Assembly: GCA_028641055.1 (NCBI GenBank)
Contig: CM054057.1
Coordinates: forward strand, 400,566,541 to 400,630,540
Source: Alopecurus myosuroides
Taxonomy: Eukaryota; Streptophyta; Magnoliopsida; Poales; Poaceae
Reading direction: 5' to 3'
Length of the DNA stretch: 64,000 nt
Each line of letters starts with the position of its first letter. Position 1 is the first letter of the stretch. The position numbers and the translations under genes were made by a program. Positions 34,931 to 45,800 of the stretch are shown here, in pieces. A model generated the notes under the pieces. It was given only the letters and a program-made list of their open reading frames with translations, did not search any database and had not been told where the DNA came from.

Positions 34931-36537
34931 GATACACACAAACAAATCCTATGTTTGCTAGGAGCATTGAATCATGATATCTGGGTTATGCAAATAAATA
35001 GGATAACTCTAACTACTTACTCAAGATACTTTGTAAAAGAATGCATCGTACGAGAAGGAAAATACTTCGAAAACATATATATGGGTAGATAAGAGGTTAT
35101 GCTTGCCTTGCCACAAGAAAACCAGAAGAAAGCTTCAGGAATAAGTGCTTGACTTGGTTGTTTAGACCAAGTATTCGTCAACAGGGTGTCGAACTTCTCT
35201 CCGGATTCGAGGTCTACCGATAAGAGCAAACACCGGAAAGAAAGATAACGACACTCAAAACAGGCATCGATGCAATGCTCAATATGTATGCATGAACATT
35301 TGAATGCATTAAAGATAAGCCCTAAACATGTTTCATGGGTTTCTAGGGTTCATATGTTAAATAAACAATTTTAGTGAATTTAGTCCCGAAGTGGACCTCG
35401 GAGGCCGATTCGGGCAATTCTGAAAGTGAGACTATTTTTAATTGCTCAAAAGGGGTTGAAAACACCAAAAGTGCACTTGTCATTCTAAGCATTTTGACAT
35501 ATAACTTTTAATTTTCTAATTTTCTTGAATAAAAACTTATTTTCTTTATTTTATATGATTTTAAATAATAGTCAAAATTCAACTTTATCAAAAATGTGTG
35601 CAAATGACATAAACATGTAGAGTACATTTTTTTGAACAAAATGGTATATTGAACACATTTTTCTGAGATAGGAAACAAAAGATATTGTATTTATAAAATT
35701 AATCATTTTCTGTAATTTAAAATGAGGTGGGGTCCACGTGTCAGCTTCAATTTAGTTTAAATGAAAATTAACTGAAAACAGGACAGTGACGCGAGCACGA
35801 TGTCACTGTTACATAACCTCGTTCCCAAATCCTCTTTGCTCTGATACAATTGGTCGATTTCGCGTGCGAGCTTCAAATCAAAGTGCAGGACGGGCTAGAG
35901 CAGAGCGAGGGGGAGCTGGGGGTGGTCGCGGCGGCCCGGAAGGTCACCGGAGCTCGCGCCGGCGAGCTCGGCGCAGCGGCGGTTGGCCGGCTCGGTAGGG
36001 TTTGGTTTGGTTTGGGGGTTCCTGCACGCACAGAGATACAAAGAGAAGGAGAGGAGGTTTGCGAGGAGAGGTGGAGATGCAGACGTCTCCCTGGACACCT
36101 ATCCGCGCGGGAGGAAGGAGGAGGTGGCAGCCGCGGCGACGTGCTCGGTTTGCTGTCTACTGGCTCAAGGAAGACGTCAAGACGAAAGTTTCCGATAACC
36201 CCCTGGAATGACAGAAACTGCGAAGAGGTCCCTGCTCCTTTTAAAATAGCTCTCTAAAAACAGTTTTGAGGGCCTTTCTGAAATTAGTAAAAATTGACAA
36301 AAAAAATATTTTTGAGATCCTTACAACATATACAACCTCAACATATCTTTGGTTTGCAAAAATTGCACCATTTTAAACCATCATCTTAATGTGGCACTTT
36401 TAAGTGATTTTAATAAACTCAGTTATTAAATTTTAGTGCACTGGTTTTAAAAACAAACATGGGTTAAAAAATGCATGCATGACATGAGCACCAACACAAA
36501 CACACAACCACTTTATTACAAAAAGGTGGATGCTACA
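34931..36537 (-). repeat. 3' LTR of the 29060-49056 element, 5' (U3-side) portion
   Basis: Resumes after the gatac duplication and aligns with 47435-49056. On the minus strand it starts tgtagcatccacc at 36537. The GC-rich block at ~35780-36200 includes ctctgatacaattgg (35841-35855), whose complement resembles a Met-type primer site (see findings). Frames here are uninformative. Confidence 0.92.
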
Positions 36538-36556
36538 AGTCTACCCCCCTTACAAG
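36538..36556 (-). other. Polypurine tract of the 29060-49056 element
   Basis: Minus-strand aaggggggtagact lies directly before the LTR start tgtagcatcc. It fixes the orientation and the internal/LTR border. Confidence 0.9.
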
Positions 36557-36690
36557 AATCTCGTCCCTAGATTCCTAGGTTTTAGAAAAGAAGGACAGGT
36601 ACTCAGGTCGTAAACGATCTTCTCGTTCCAGGTTGCTTCAGCTTCAGAATGATGAGACCACTGAACCTTGAGGCACTTGATGCTTCAGCA

Positions 36691-36966
36691 TCAAATCTTT
36701 TGTTCAGCTGCCTCGAGGATACGGACAGGACATTCTCGGTAGGTCAGATCATCCTTCAGATCAATGGTTTCATGATCAAGACCACGGTTGGAATCTTTGA
36801 AGCAATGATGGAGTTGTGAGACGTGGAATATAGCATGAACCCGTGGGAACGTTGAAGGTAGATGGAGACGATAAGCAAAATTCCCACTTTTTGCAAGAAC
36901 GGCGAAAGGACCAACATAGCGAGGCGGTAATTTTCCCTTCATGATATCACGATGAACACCCTTCAA
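36691..36966 (-). pseudogene. Integrase C-terminal fragment (GPF/Y region and start of chromodomain)
   Basis: 91 codons matching the end of chromovirus integrase. They include the YVGPFAVL motif, the HAIFHVSQLHHCFKD block and ECPVRILEAAEQKI, which is the start of the chromodomain. A stop follows, so the rest of the chromodomain (to ~36570) is out of frame. The equivalent region of the integrase at 10585-12222 is intact and aligns well. The upstream end is disrupted by a local duplication (36923-37012). It cannot encode a working integrase. Confidence 0.85.
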
Positions 36967-37012
36967 AGGTGTGACTCAAAGATAGGCGGTAATTTTCCCT
37001 TCATGATATCAC
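36923..37012 (-). repeat. 62-bp-offset tandem duplication inside integrase
   Basis: The 28-bp phrase beginning ggcggtaattttccc and ending gatatcac occurs at 36923-36950 and again at 36985-37012. The duplicated unit separates the integrase core from its C-terminal block and breaks the frame. Confidence 0.85.
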
Positions 37013-37119
37013 TTTATCATAACGAATATCTTGTTGACGGTCACCATAACTCTTCTGGCGAGACTGAGCAGCTTTCAGATGTTCACGGATGATATGAACT
37101 CTTTCTTTAGTCTCATTGA

Positions 37120-37740
37120 TCAGATTCTTCGTCCAAAGAACTGTCTTTCACCGGTTTCTGACCAATTTAACGGAATTGAACAGCTTCTATTGTAGATAAC
37201 TTCAAACGGAGCTTTGGCAAGGATAACTTGAAAGCAGTTGTTATAAACGAATTCGGCAGATGGAAGACACTTCTCCCAATCATTACCGAAAGATACAACA
37301 CAAGCTCGAAGCATGTCTTCAAGTGTTTGATTTAGACTCCCGAGGTGATCATTATGGGATGGTTGATAGATTATGGTGAATTGTAGACGACTTCCCATAG
37401 CTTGCTTGGAACTTGCCCAGCCCTTGGAAGTAAACATATTTCCATGATCAAAAAGAATTTTCTTAGGAACACCATGAAGAGGTATTATCTGAGAGACGTA
37501 CAAATCTTCCAATTGTTTAGCATTGATGCCCTGGTGGATAGGAACGAAATGAGCAACCTTTGATAGACGATCAATCACTACCCAGATAGCGGTGTGTACC
37601 TGGTCATTTCTTGGAAGACCAACAATGAAAGTCATCTCAACTTCATCCCACTTCCAAACAGGAATAGGGGTGGGGTAGAGTGTAGCAACTGGTCTTTGAT
37701 GTTCAGCTTTAGCACGACGACAAACATCGCATTCAGCCAC
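37120..37740 (-). pseudogene. Integrase core with two of three catalytic residues lost
   Basis: 206-codon frame similar to the DDE core of Tekay/Del integrases. It starts at the CC half of the zinc finger (CDVCRRAK) and runs through WVVIDRLSKVAHFVP and LHGVPKKI to the C-terminal linker. The first catalytic Asp, found as EMDF in the intact copy at 10585-12222, is Thr here (EMTF). The second Asp remains (FDHGN). The Glu-containing TERVN/VERVN motif reads GSLNQ, so the third residue is lost. The frame is broken from the RNase H/zinc-finger segment upstream and the C-terminal segment downstream. It is inactive by sequence. Confidence 0.9.
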
Positions 37741-37755
37741 AAATTGAGCGATATC

Positions 37756-38571
37756 TCACTTCATCTTGGTCCACCAGAACCTTTGACGTAGATCACGGTA
37801 CATTTTGGTGCTGCTAGGATGAACAGAGAGAAGTGACTCATGAGCTTCACAGAGGATAAGTTGTTTCAGACTCCGTTTCTTTGGCACAACAAGACGTTCA
37901 CCAAAATAAACGGTACCTTGATCACCAACAGAGAAACATGTAGGAACTCCACGAGAAATCTTTCTCTTGACCAAGGTAATGCTTAGATCCCGCTTTTGGG
38001 CATCTTTGATTTGATTTTCAAAGGATGGTTTCAATTCTGGATTAACCAGATAACTAGAGGGAACAACCTCAAGATTAAGCTTGCAGAACTCTTTGTGGAG
38101 AGAAGGTTGATCTTGATGTATCATCAAGCTGTTACAGTAAGACTTTTGGATTGTCGTGTCAGCCACGACTTTACCTTTATTGGTTTGACAATTGACCTCC
38201 ACATTGGGTTCTTTGACTAGTTCCAACCATCTCTTTTGTCTGAGACTCGGATCTGGTTGGGTAAAAAGACATTTGTAGCTCTGCTGGTGGAAGTAGAACT
38301 CACATTGATTTCCTAGCAGATGATGACGCCATTGTTTCAAGGCATATACAACAGCTGCTAACTCAAGAGCATGAGTTGGATATTTGAGTTCATGTGGTTT
38401 CAGTTGTCGATAAGCATACGAAACCACACGACCATCTTGCAATAGACCGCAGTCGATACCTTGACGAGAGGCATCACGGAAGATGACGAAGTCCTTGCAC
38501 GTGTCCGGAAGGACAAGCATAGGAGCATTAGCCATCTTGGTTTTCAACAACCGGAAACTCTCTTCTGCCAT
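37756..38571 (-). pseudogene. RNase H and integrase N-terminal segment
   Basis: 271 codons. Residues ~25-110 resemble the Ty3/gypsy RNase H: the first Asp (FRDASRQG) and the Glu (ALELAAVV) remain, but the TDH motif carrying a further Asp reads FHQ (EFYFHQQSYK). Residues ~140-270 match the linker and HH half of the integrase zinc finger (CEAHESLLSVHPSSTKMYRDL), ending before the CC half. The linker KSYCNSLMI aligns with the start of the pol portion at 12148. It overlaps the upstream reverse transcriptase frame by 28 bp in another frame, so a frameshift separates them. Confidence 0.88.
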
Positions 38572-39719
38572 TCTGGACCATAAAACTGTTTATCTTTCTT
38601 AAGAAGATCAGTCATTGGCTTGGCAGCTTTGGAGAAACCTTCAATAGAGCGATGATAACAACGGATAAGTTCGAGAAAGTTTCGAACCTCTTTGATGGAC
38701 TTAGGTGACTCCCAGTCCAATATGGCTTGAACTTTATTATAGAAAACTGCAACTCCTTCAGCAGATAGGACATAGCCTAGAAATGGGAGCTCCTTCAACC
38801 AGAACTCACATCTGGAGAATTTGGCATAGAGACGATGGTCACGAAGCTTTGTCATAGCTAGCCGAAGATGTTCAGCATGTTCTTCTTCGGACTTGGAGTA
38901 GATTATAACATCGTCGAGGTAAACCATAACGAACTTTTCAAGATACTCCATGAAAATGGATATCATAAGCCCCATCAACAAGGTTGGAGCATTAGAGAGT
39001 TCGGGAAACACAATAGTGTACTCGTAGAGACAATAACGAGTTTTGACAACCGTTTTGGAAACATTCCCGGACCTGATCTGAAGTTGATGATAACCCAAAC
39101 TTAAGTGTATCTTGGAGAAGACAGCAGCACCAATCAGACGGTCAAACAAACCATTTGTTCGAGGAGGAGAACACTTGTGCTTTATTGCCACATCATTGAA
39201 CGGACAATATTCACTAACCAACTGGGGAACTGTGGTATCCTTCTTCATGACAAAGAGTGTAGGACATCCACCAGAAGATGTGTTGACATGAGGAAAGCCT
39301 TTTCCTTCTGACTCCTCTAGGTGCTTCTTCAACTCAACCAACTCTTCTAGAGACATACGGTGTGGTATTTCAGTAGTAGGAGCCACTCCAGGAATTAGTT
39401 TAACAACAGACTCCACTGAATAATCATGTTGCATACCAGGAAGCTCTTCCAGGAAGACATCCGGAAACTTACACACCACTGGTACCTCATGAGTCTCGAG
39501 AGATGGTCGGACTTCGATTGCATTAAGCTGGGGACATGGCTGTGGTTGAACTGTCCCACAAGGAAACAACAACCGAGTTGTCTGACCATAAGGATGAATC
39601 AGGGTAACAGACTTGGCTGCACAGTCAATCGTAGCATGATGTGTTGACAACCAGTCCATGCCCAGTATGACGTTGATGTCATCTGAGTCCAAGATGACAA
39701 GTGTAGAAAGAAACACCAA
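38544..39719 (-). pseudogene. End of protease plus reverse transcriptase, catalytically compromised
   Basis: 391-codon frame. The first ~35 residues include the protease flap-side motif VILGMDWLSTHHATIDC. Reverse transcriptase follows: FVMKKD-type fingers, motif A region, and the palm box VYLDDVIIYS with both Asp residues, then the connection region (FLGYVLSAEGVAV). Motif A normally reads FSKIDL in this family; here it is FSKIHL, so the first catalytic Asp is His. Several fingers residues have also drifted. The first half of protease lies upstream in another frame (39723-40262). The product would lack polymerase activity. Confidence 0.9.
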
Positions 39720-39722
39720 ACC

Positions 39723-40262
39723 TCATATCTCAATTGGGACACCAGGGCAACACTGATTAGTCCAACAGAAGGACCCTGGGGTGGAAATTATCAACGGAGG
39801 AACCATACTCACAAGAGGTATGTCATGCAACACCACAAAAGCTCTTGATACACATGAGTGTGACGCTCCGGAATCAAACAGAACAGAGGCTGGAGCTAGG
39901 TTAACACAAAGCATTCCAAACACGACATCAGGTGCTTTCTGAGCTTCTTCAATCAGAACATGGTTCAAACGACCACGGTTAACAACACATGTAGGAACAG
40001 GCTGAAGTGCAGGAGATATCCTTTGAGGACATTTGTCGGAGTAATGGCCAAGTTCATCACATACATGACATATCACCAGCCGTTTCTTACCACCAACAAC
40101 TCTGGATTGCCCACCAAGGTGACCTTGTTGAATAACTGATGGGTATGGAATGGCACTGTACGGAACGAACACATGACGCTTCTTGGAACCGGAAGAAGAC
40201 GCATGTGACTCTCCAGAAAACTGCTTCAAAGAAATTTTCATTTCCTTTTTGCAACGCTCCAA
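39723..40262 (-). pseudogene. Nucleocapsid zinc knuckle and first half of aspartic protease
   Basis: 179 codons. A CCHC zinc knuckle (CHVCDELGHYSDKC) binds RNA in intact gag proteins. About 70 residues later is the aspartic protease active site DSGASHS. The flanking sequence (VLFDSGASHSCVS, then IPLVSM) is standard for chromoviruses. The frame is broken from gag upstream and from the rest of protease downstream. Confidence 0.88.
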
Positions 40263-40316
40263 TGTAAGAGCATGATTATAAAGGTCCTGGAAGGTTGAAA
40301 ACTGGAAAGACAGTAG

Positions 40317-40891
40317 CTAATAGCGAACTCCGGAATCCAGACCCTTGTGGAACAACTCTTGTTTATCCGCATCATCTGCAACATCTCGGGGTGCATAACG
40401 AGCCAAACGGGTGAATTCACGCCCGTAAGTTTCAACAATTATCTGTCCCTGGGTCAGATCCAGGAACTCTTTTCTTTTGGAGTCCATAACTGCCTCAGGA
40501 ACATGGGCAGCACGGAACTCTTTACAGAACTCCTCCCAAGTAACCTTATGTCCCGACGATTGCAACGCCAAGAAACATTCCCACCATGAACCAGCTTCAC
40601 CCTCTAGCTGATAGGCGGCAAAGTTCACATGGTCACTTTCTGGAACATGGAGAGCGTTAAATTTGCGCTCGACAGTACGAAGCCAATCATCAGCATCGAT
40701 GGGTTCCTTAAGACTGTTGAAAGATGGAAGCTTAGCATGAACTAAATCCCCGAATGTGACACATCCGTCATGACGACTTTCAGTGTTTTGCGCCACACGC
40801 TCAAGGAGATGTTCATTTCTCAGGCGGTTGGTCTCGATATCCTGGAGAACTTGCATCATTAAGGAAGATGACGACTCTCCCTCTACATGAC
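40317..40891 (-). pseudogene. gag, main part, 5' end separated by a solo LTR
   Basis: Encodes the capsid region of gag: ADDWLRTVERKF, a GEAGSWWE box, WEEFCKEF and YGREFTRLARYAP are typical of the retrotransposon gag domain. The open stretch from the first visible ATG at 40859 is 180 codons and ends in a stop at 40317; the nucleocapsid lies further on in another frame. The frame also stays open upstream to the atgac duplication at 40887-40891. It resumes in the same frame on the far side of the solo LTR at 45350-45388, where ATG 45388 is a plausible original start. The solo LTR therefore sits about 13 codons into gag. Confidence 0.85.
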
Positions 40892-43800
40892 TGTGACGCC
40901 CCGAGATCGGGCACTATGCCGATTTCAGCATTCCCGCCAAATCCGCATAATAACCGATTCCAGGTTGCCATTTATGATAACATTACAATAGTTCACGAAT
41001 AATCCACAATTACAACAGCATCAGAAAGATACAAGATGACTCAACGAGCCCGGGATACAACTGATACATTACAAAGATCCAACATAACAGCGGAAGAAAC
41101 AAACATCCGTCTACGGACAAGATCCAAATTGGACTAAGAGTCCTGAAGATAACCGAAGACGTCCAATCCCTGCCCAGGCCAAGCCGGAGGGATTCCCAAG
41201 CTAACGTCGTCAGACTTCAAACCTGTTGACTGCAAGTTGGAATTTGCAGCCACGAAAGAGATTCGTGGGTCAGTACGGTTAAGTACTGGCAAGGGGGACA
41301 AAGCCCATACTCACAAGTTACCGGCGTAGCCAGTCATCACAAGATACAAATACTTTAGGACCAACGGAAAGGAAGGGGTTATTGCAAATATGTGACAGCA
41401 GGCTGCACTAACCAACTACAGAGATTCTATTACTTCCAACTATCAGAAAGGAGATAAGATCGAGTGATAGTAACCAACTGAAAGATAACTTCAAACAAAC
41501 CCATCCTGGATCTCGCCCCTTATCCAAAGAAGCAATCCGAGGATAACTCACGCAGTTGGATTAATAATGGTTCAGATTATTGTGTCAATAAGCCTATTAC
41601 TAGTCAAGTTGTTAATCATGGGGTGAAAGATTGTTAATGATTAAGTTTAAGTTGTCCTGAGTACTTGTTAGCCAGTACTTTCACCAAGTAATCCATAACC
41701 GCGGAGAACACGGCTTCTCGAGAAGATTTACCCTGCAGGGGTGCACCATAGTAACCACACTCATGAATATCCCGCCAGATGGAATGCCTCCCACCAAGCG
41801 GGGCACTCAACACAATCCAACCCTTCTTCGCATCAAGCCCAAAGAACCTTGGGCGCACGGCTAATCGAGCCCAGAAGAAAATGGACCCTCATAGCACTCT
41901 AAGAACGTGTCCCCCTATATGCCGACTACGAAAGTTCCACCCGGGATCCAAGGGCTCGCAAAATCATGCATGCAGCAAATGGAAAACCCGAACTAAATGA
42001 GGCGATTTGGACGAGATGCGAATCGGGTCAAACTGAGGGGGAGCCCATACTCCCCAAATGCGGGTAGTGCGCTCATCATGGATCAGTAGACAAGACCCTT
42101 TTCCTATTAGGGTCGACACTAGCAGGCCTCAAAACCACAAAGGGCCTCCTGCCGGTGCCTTATCATCAAATTTATTATTAATAGCAACATTAGCATGATT
42201 GATTGATTGATTAAACATCGAGCCCCCAGAACATAATAGAGTAATAACAGAAAGTAACGGGTAACAGACTCGAGCAAAACAACCTAAGCATGCTAGATAA
42301 GAACAGGCACAAACAAAGGCTGTAGGTATGGAGGTGAGGCAATATCAAGGTTAAGGGATTCATGTGATGGGTTCGTAACAGAAACAACTACTACTCAGGC
42401 TAGCAGAAAAGAACAACGGAAAGAATCGGTAACAAGTGATGAAAGGCAGCCATATGGCATGCAAGTGAGTATACTTGCCTGAGATCCCGCAAGGTAGCAG
42501 AACTTGTCGTTGCTCACATCATCTCAACGTCCTATCCGGGAAGAAACAACGAACCTCGAACAAACACCGGAATGCAACAATTACTACTACGGCAAAAGAT
42601 CCAGCATGATCAAGATATGGATGCATGTCATGTTTAATAGATGCACCAAAGTAAACTAGTGGATATGATACACAAGTTTAAATGGATTCCATATGCAAAG
42701 ATTGCATATGGCAAACCCATGCCTTATAGTTGAATTAATTGTTCTAACAATAGCATCATGTGTAAGTGAGTTAGAATGATGCATGCATGATGATGATAAC
42801 AAGATAACAACAATTTAGATGCAATTAGAATGATAGTTAACCAATTAAGAAAACATTAATAAGGTTTGGCAATTATTGTTACTTAATGGTCTTAAACAAG
42901 TAGTGATTGTTTTCATCAAGTTAAAGTGTGCAAAACAAATTACAAAGTTGATATTTGAAAAGGTTAGCAAATTTTAGTTGGATTACATGTTTCACAATTT
43001 GAAATTGGACTTTGGATTATTTAATTATGAATTAAACAATATTAAACAAGTTTTAATTGAATTAAACAAGTTTCAAATTGTTTAGGCAATTTTAATTATT
43101 CAAAACAGAAAACAAAATTTATATTTGAATAGGGTATTTAAAATGGTATTGAAAACATATTTTATTTGCATGATTTGGACTTAGGAATAATTAGTTATGA
43201 ATTATTACGAATGGCATTTGAATTATTTGAATTTGAATTTAAATTGCATTTTGAAAATTCAAAACAGAACACAAATTGGATATTTGGATAGATTATGAAA
43301 TTTGGATCAAGATTCATATAAAGTTTGTATTCATTGGATTTATAAAACAAAAGATATTTAATTTCAAAGTTTTGGTTCAAATCTGTTATTTTAAAAGGAA
43401 ATGGAATTCGCACAGAAACAAAAGCTACTCACTGGCCCTCTACACACTGCCACTAACCAGTGGGCCACAGGCCACTGTGGCACTGCGCAACGCCAGCGTG
43501 GCAAGGCAAGACCATGACAGGTGGGTCTGCCTCGCTGCGGAAGAAAAAGATCAAAAATTTGGGGCGCCTGCGGGGTTCGAACACGGGACCAAAGGCTAGC
43601 GCGCCCGAGGGCAGTGCCACTGCGCTGTGCTCAGTCATTCGATAGGGATAGCGATGCAGCCAGGTTATGGTTCAGTACAAGTTAACTGAACTTAACTGAC
43701 GAAGATCGTCTCCTCGACTGACAGACAAAGGTCGCCGGCGGGAAACAGCAGGGTGGTGATCGATGCCGATGCGCGTGTGCTGCTGCGATGCCGGTGGTGC

Positions 43801-45349
43801 GTGGGTGTGCACAGAGAGTAAAAGAGGAGCAAGGATCAGAACGGCGTGCTCACCGGGGGTGGGTCGAGGTTGCAGGGGCAGTGGCGCGCTCGACGGCGAC
43901 ACGGCCGTGGACGGCGACGCAGTTACAGCTGCTCTCCGGGGTCGAGGAGTCGTTGTCGAGGGAGAGGGAACCACGGCGTGCTCGTTCCAGTGATCCGCGA
44001 GGAAGTAGGAGGGATGATCAGCAGGGAATTGCCGCGGGTGAGCTCGACGGCGGAGGTGGATGGCGCGGCAGAGGCCTGGATGGCGGCGACGAACCCGTTG
44101 GCCTACGGGCTAGCTATGGTGTCCAACGGAGAGGGGAAGTAGAGGTGAACGATTCCCTGTGGCTAGGTGGGGTGGAGCAGGTCCAAGACGGTGGTGGTTC
44201 GTCGAGTTTCAGAGATCGACGCCGGGTTTCAGAACGGTGGCAATTTGCAGAGAGGCGAGGGAGGCATTAGAGGGAGAGAAAGACGGCGGGAGGTAGGTGG
44301 CTAGCACGCCTAGGGTTAGGGCCAGCCTTGGGGAACCCTAGGTGGCTAAATAGGGCGAGGGGGAAGCTTGTGGCCGTCGCTGGCCACCGTACGGCGACGT
44401 GGACGCGATAGATGGTCGCCGTACGGGTGGAAGATGGTGGCGAACCGGTACGCAGGCCCTGGTGGGCTGGACAGCGCGCGAGGGATAGGAGAAGAAGGCG
44501 GGCTGGCGGCCCACTGCTCTCTGCGCAGAAATTCTTTTCTTTTTAAATTTCCCTTTCCTGTTTTTTTTTTGCTGAAAAGGATTTGGAAGGAAAAGATAGG
44601 CTTAGACTTAGTGAAAAAATTGGAGAAAATTTGAGTAACCCTTTGAGGTCATTTGCAAACAGGTTTGAGCTCTTATATTCAAAAAGTTTGAGTCTTTGTT
44701 TGCTGTTTGAAATGGAAACAAATTTAGGTGATATTGTTAATAGTAAAGATCATTAATGAAACCAACATTTAAATAGGGTGACCCCTATGAATTTTAGGAA
44801 TTAAAATTATTTGGTTGAATTGATAATGTTTATAAAGTGGTTATGACCCAACTTGGGTGCTGTTTGGAAAACAAACCAAATTGATTGAAATTTGCAATAT
44901 TCATTAATATTAGGAAAACAAGCAATTTCAATAGGGTTTCCCCTAGGGTTTAGAATGATTTAAGGAATTCAAATTAGTGGTGCACTTCATGGATTCAAAA
45001 GTTTAATGATTTTGAGACATGGTTTGAGTTTGGAAGTGATTTGGAAATAAAAGATTAAGGTGATTGATTGAAATAAGCAACAAATTAATAGTTGAAACAT
45101 TAAGCAAAAGATGTTTTTGATTTGCAATTCTTTATTTGAAAGATTGCAACAGACAAGTGATTAAAACAAAATCAAGCAGTGGAAAAACAATTTAGGGGTT
45201 TTAATTGCAAGTTTGAAATTGGAAGTTTTTTTGAGCAAGCTTAAAAGTTTAAATTGTTTTGAAATTTTCAGTTGTGATGCAAACATGGTGCAATGCAATG
45301 TGATGCATATGATGCAAGCAATCAAACAGGTAACACCCCAGGTGTTACA
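40892..45349 (-). repeat. Solo LTR nested in gag
   Basis: 4458 bp, minus orientation, tgtaacacctgg (from 45349) to ggcgtcaca (at 40892), flanked by a perfect atgac duplication (40887-40891 and 45350-45354). Its 3' ~1.7 kb is homologous to the LTRs at 13697-22875. Its GC-rich block (43440-44500) is organised like the 6090-10547 LTR and includes a tRNA-like module. Dyads: cttctcgagaag at 41714-41725 and ccctgcaggg at 41731-41740. No primer site, polypurine tract or pol. Its first bases form an inverted repeat (taacacc/ggtgtta, 45331-45347). Confidence 0.95.
43574..43626 (-). other. tRNA-like A-box/B-box module inside the solo LTR
   Basis: Minus strand: agcgcagtggc (43616-43626) matches the A-box consensus well. 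gtgttcgaacc (43574-43584) matches a B box/T-loop about 32 nt downstream. ggtcccgtgttcgaa resembles a tRNA variable loop and T-arm. This is the better preserved of the two modules. It could be a relic of a tRNA or SINE head fixed in the LTR. Confidence 0.55.
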
Positions 45350-45388
45350 ATGACCACTTCCAACGAAATCTCGAGTACTCCCGGACAT
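45350..45388 (-). pseudogene. First codons of gag, cut off by the solo LTR
   Basis: ATG at 45388-45386 opens about 13 codons (MSGSTRDFVGSGH) that end exactly at the atgac duplication. They are in frame with the gag fragment across the solo LTR. No other start codon fits better, since the leader upstream (45389-45782) has many stops. Confidence 0.65.
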
Positions 45389-45800
45389 CCTGAGTACAAA
45401 GAAATGGAACCATGAGAAACACTCCCATGGGAAAGAATGCAACAGAAAGATTCATGACTTGATATGGACCAATTGAGGTCAAAAGGAATCAACGATTTAG
45501 ACCGAAGGGGGTAACTTGGAAACTCTAAGAACATTAGCAACCTGACACGGAGTACTAGGAAAAACACCCAACGATTTTGCTCCTAACTTTGAAGTTAACA
45601 GGTGAGAGGAAAAACATTTTAAATCAAAAGAGATATGGTGACTCGGAGTTAGAGCGATACCAGGTAAGGAGTAAAAAGAATCATAGGAAGGTTTTCACAA
45701 CTCATTTGTCATTTCGAAAATAGTTTTCACAATCTCTAGACTCAACATCGACCAATAGCAAGGGTTTTCCTACAGGCAGTCCTGCTCTCATACCATGACT
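45389..45800 (-). other. Leader and Met-type primer-binding site
   Basis: tggtatgagagca (minus strand, 45783-45795) lies five bases inside the 5' LTR and differs by one base from the initiator-Met primer site tggtatcagagc. The ~390 bp between it and gag has no conserved coding content. Confidence 0.85.

Noticed and set aside
43574..43626. A genuine tRNA gene
   Set aside because: A and B boxes are present, but I could not build acceptor and anticodon stems, so it is listed only as tRNA-like.
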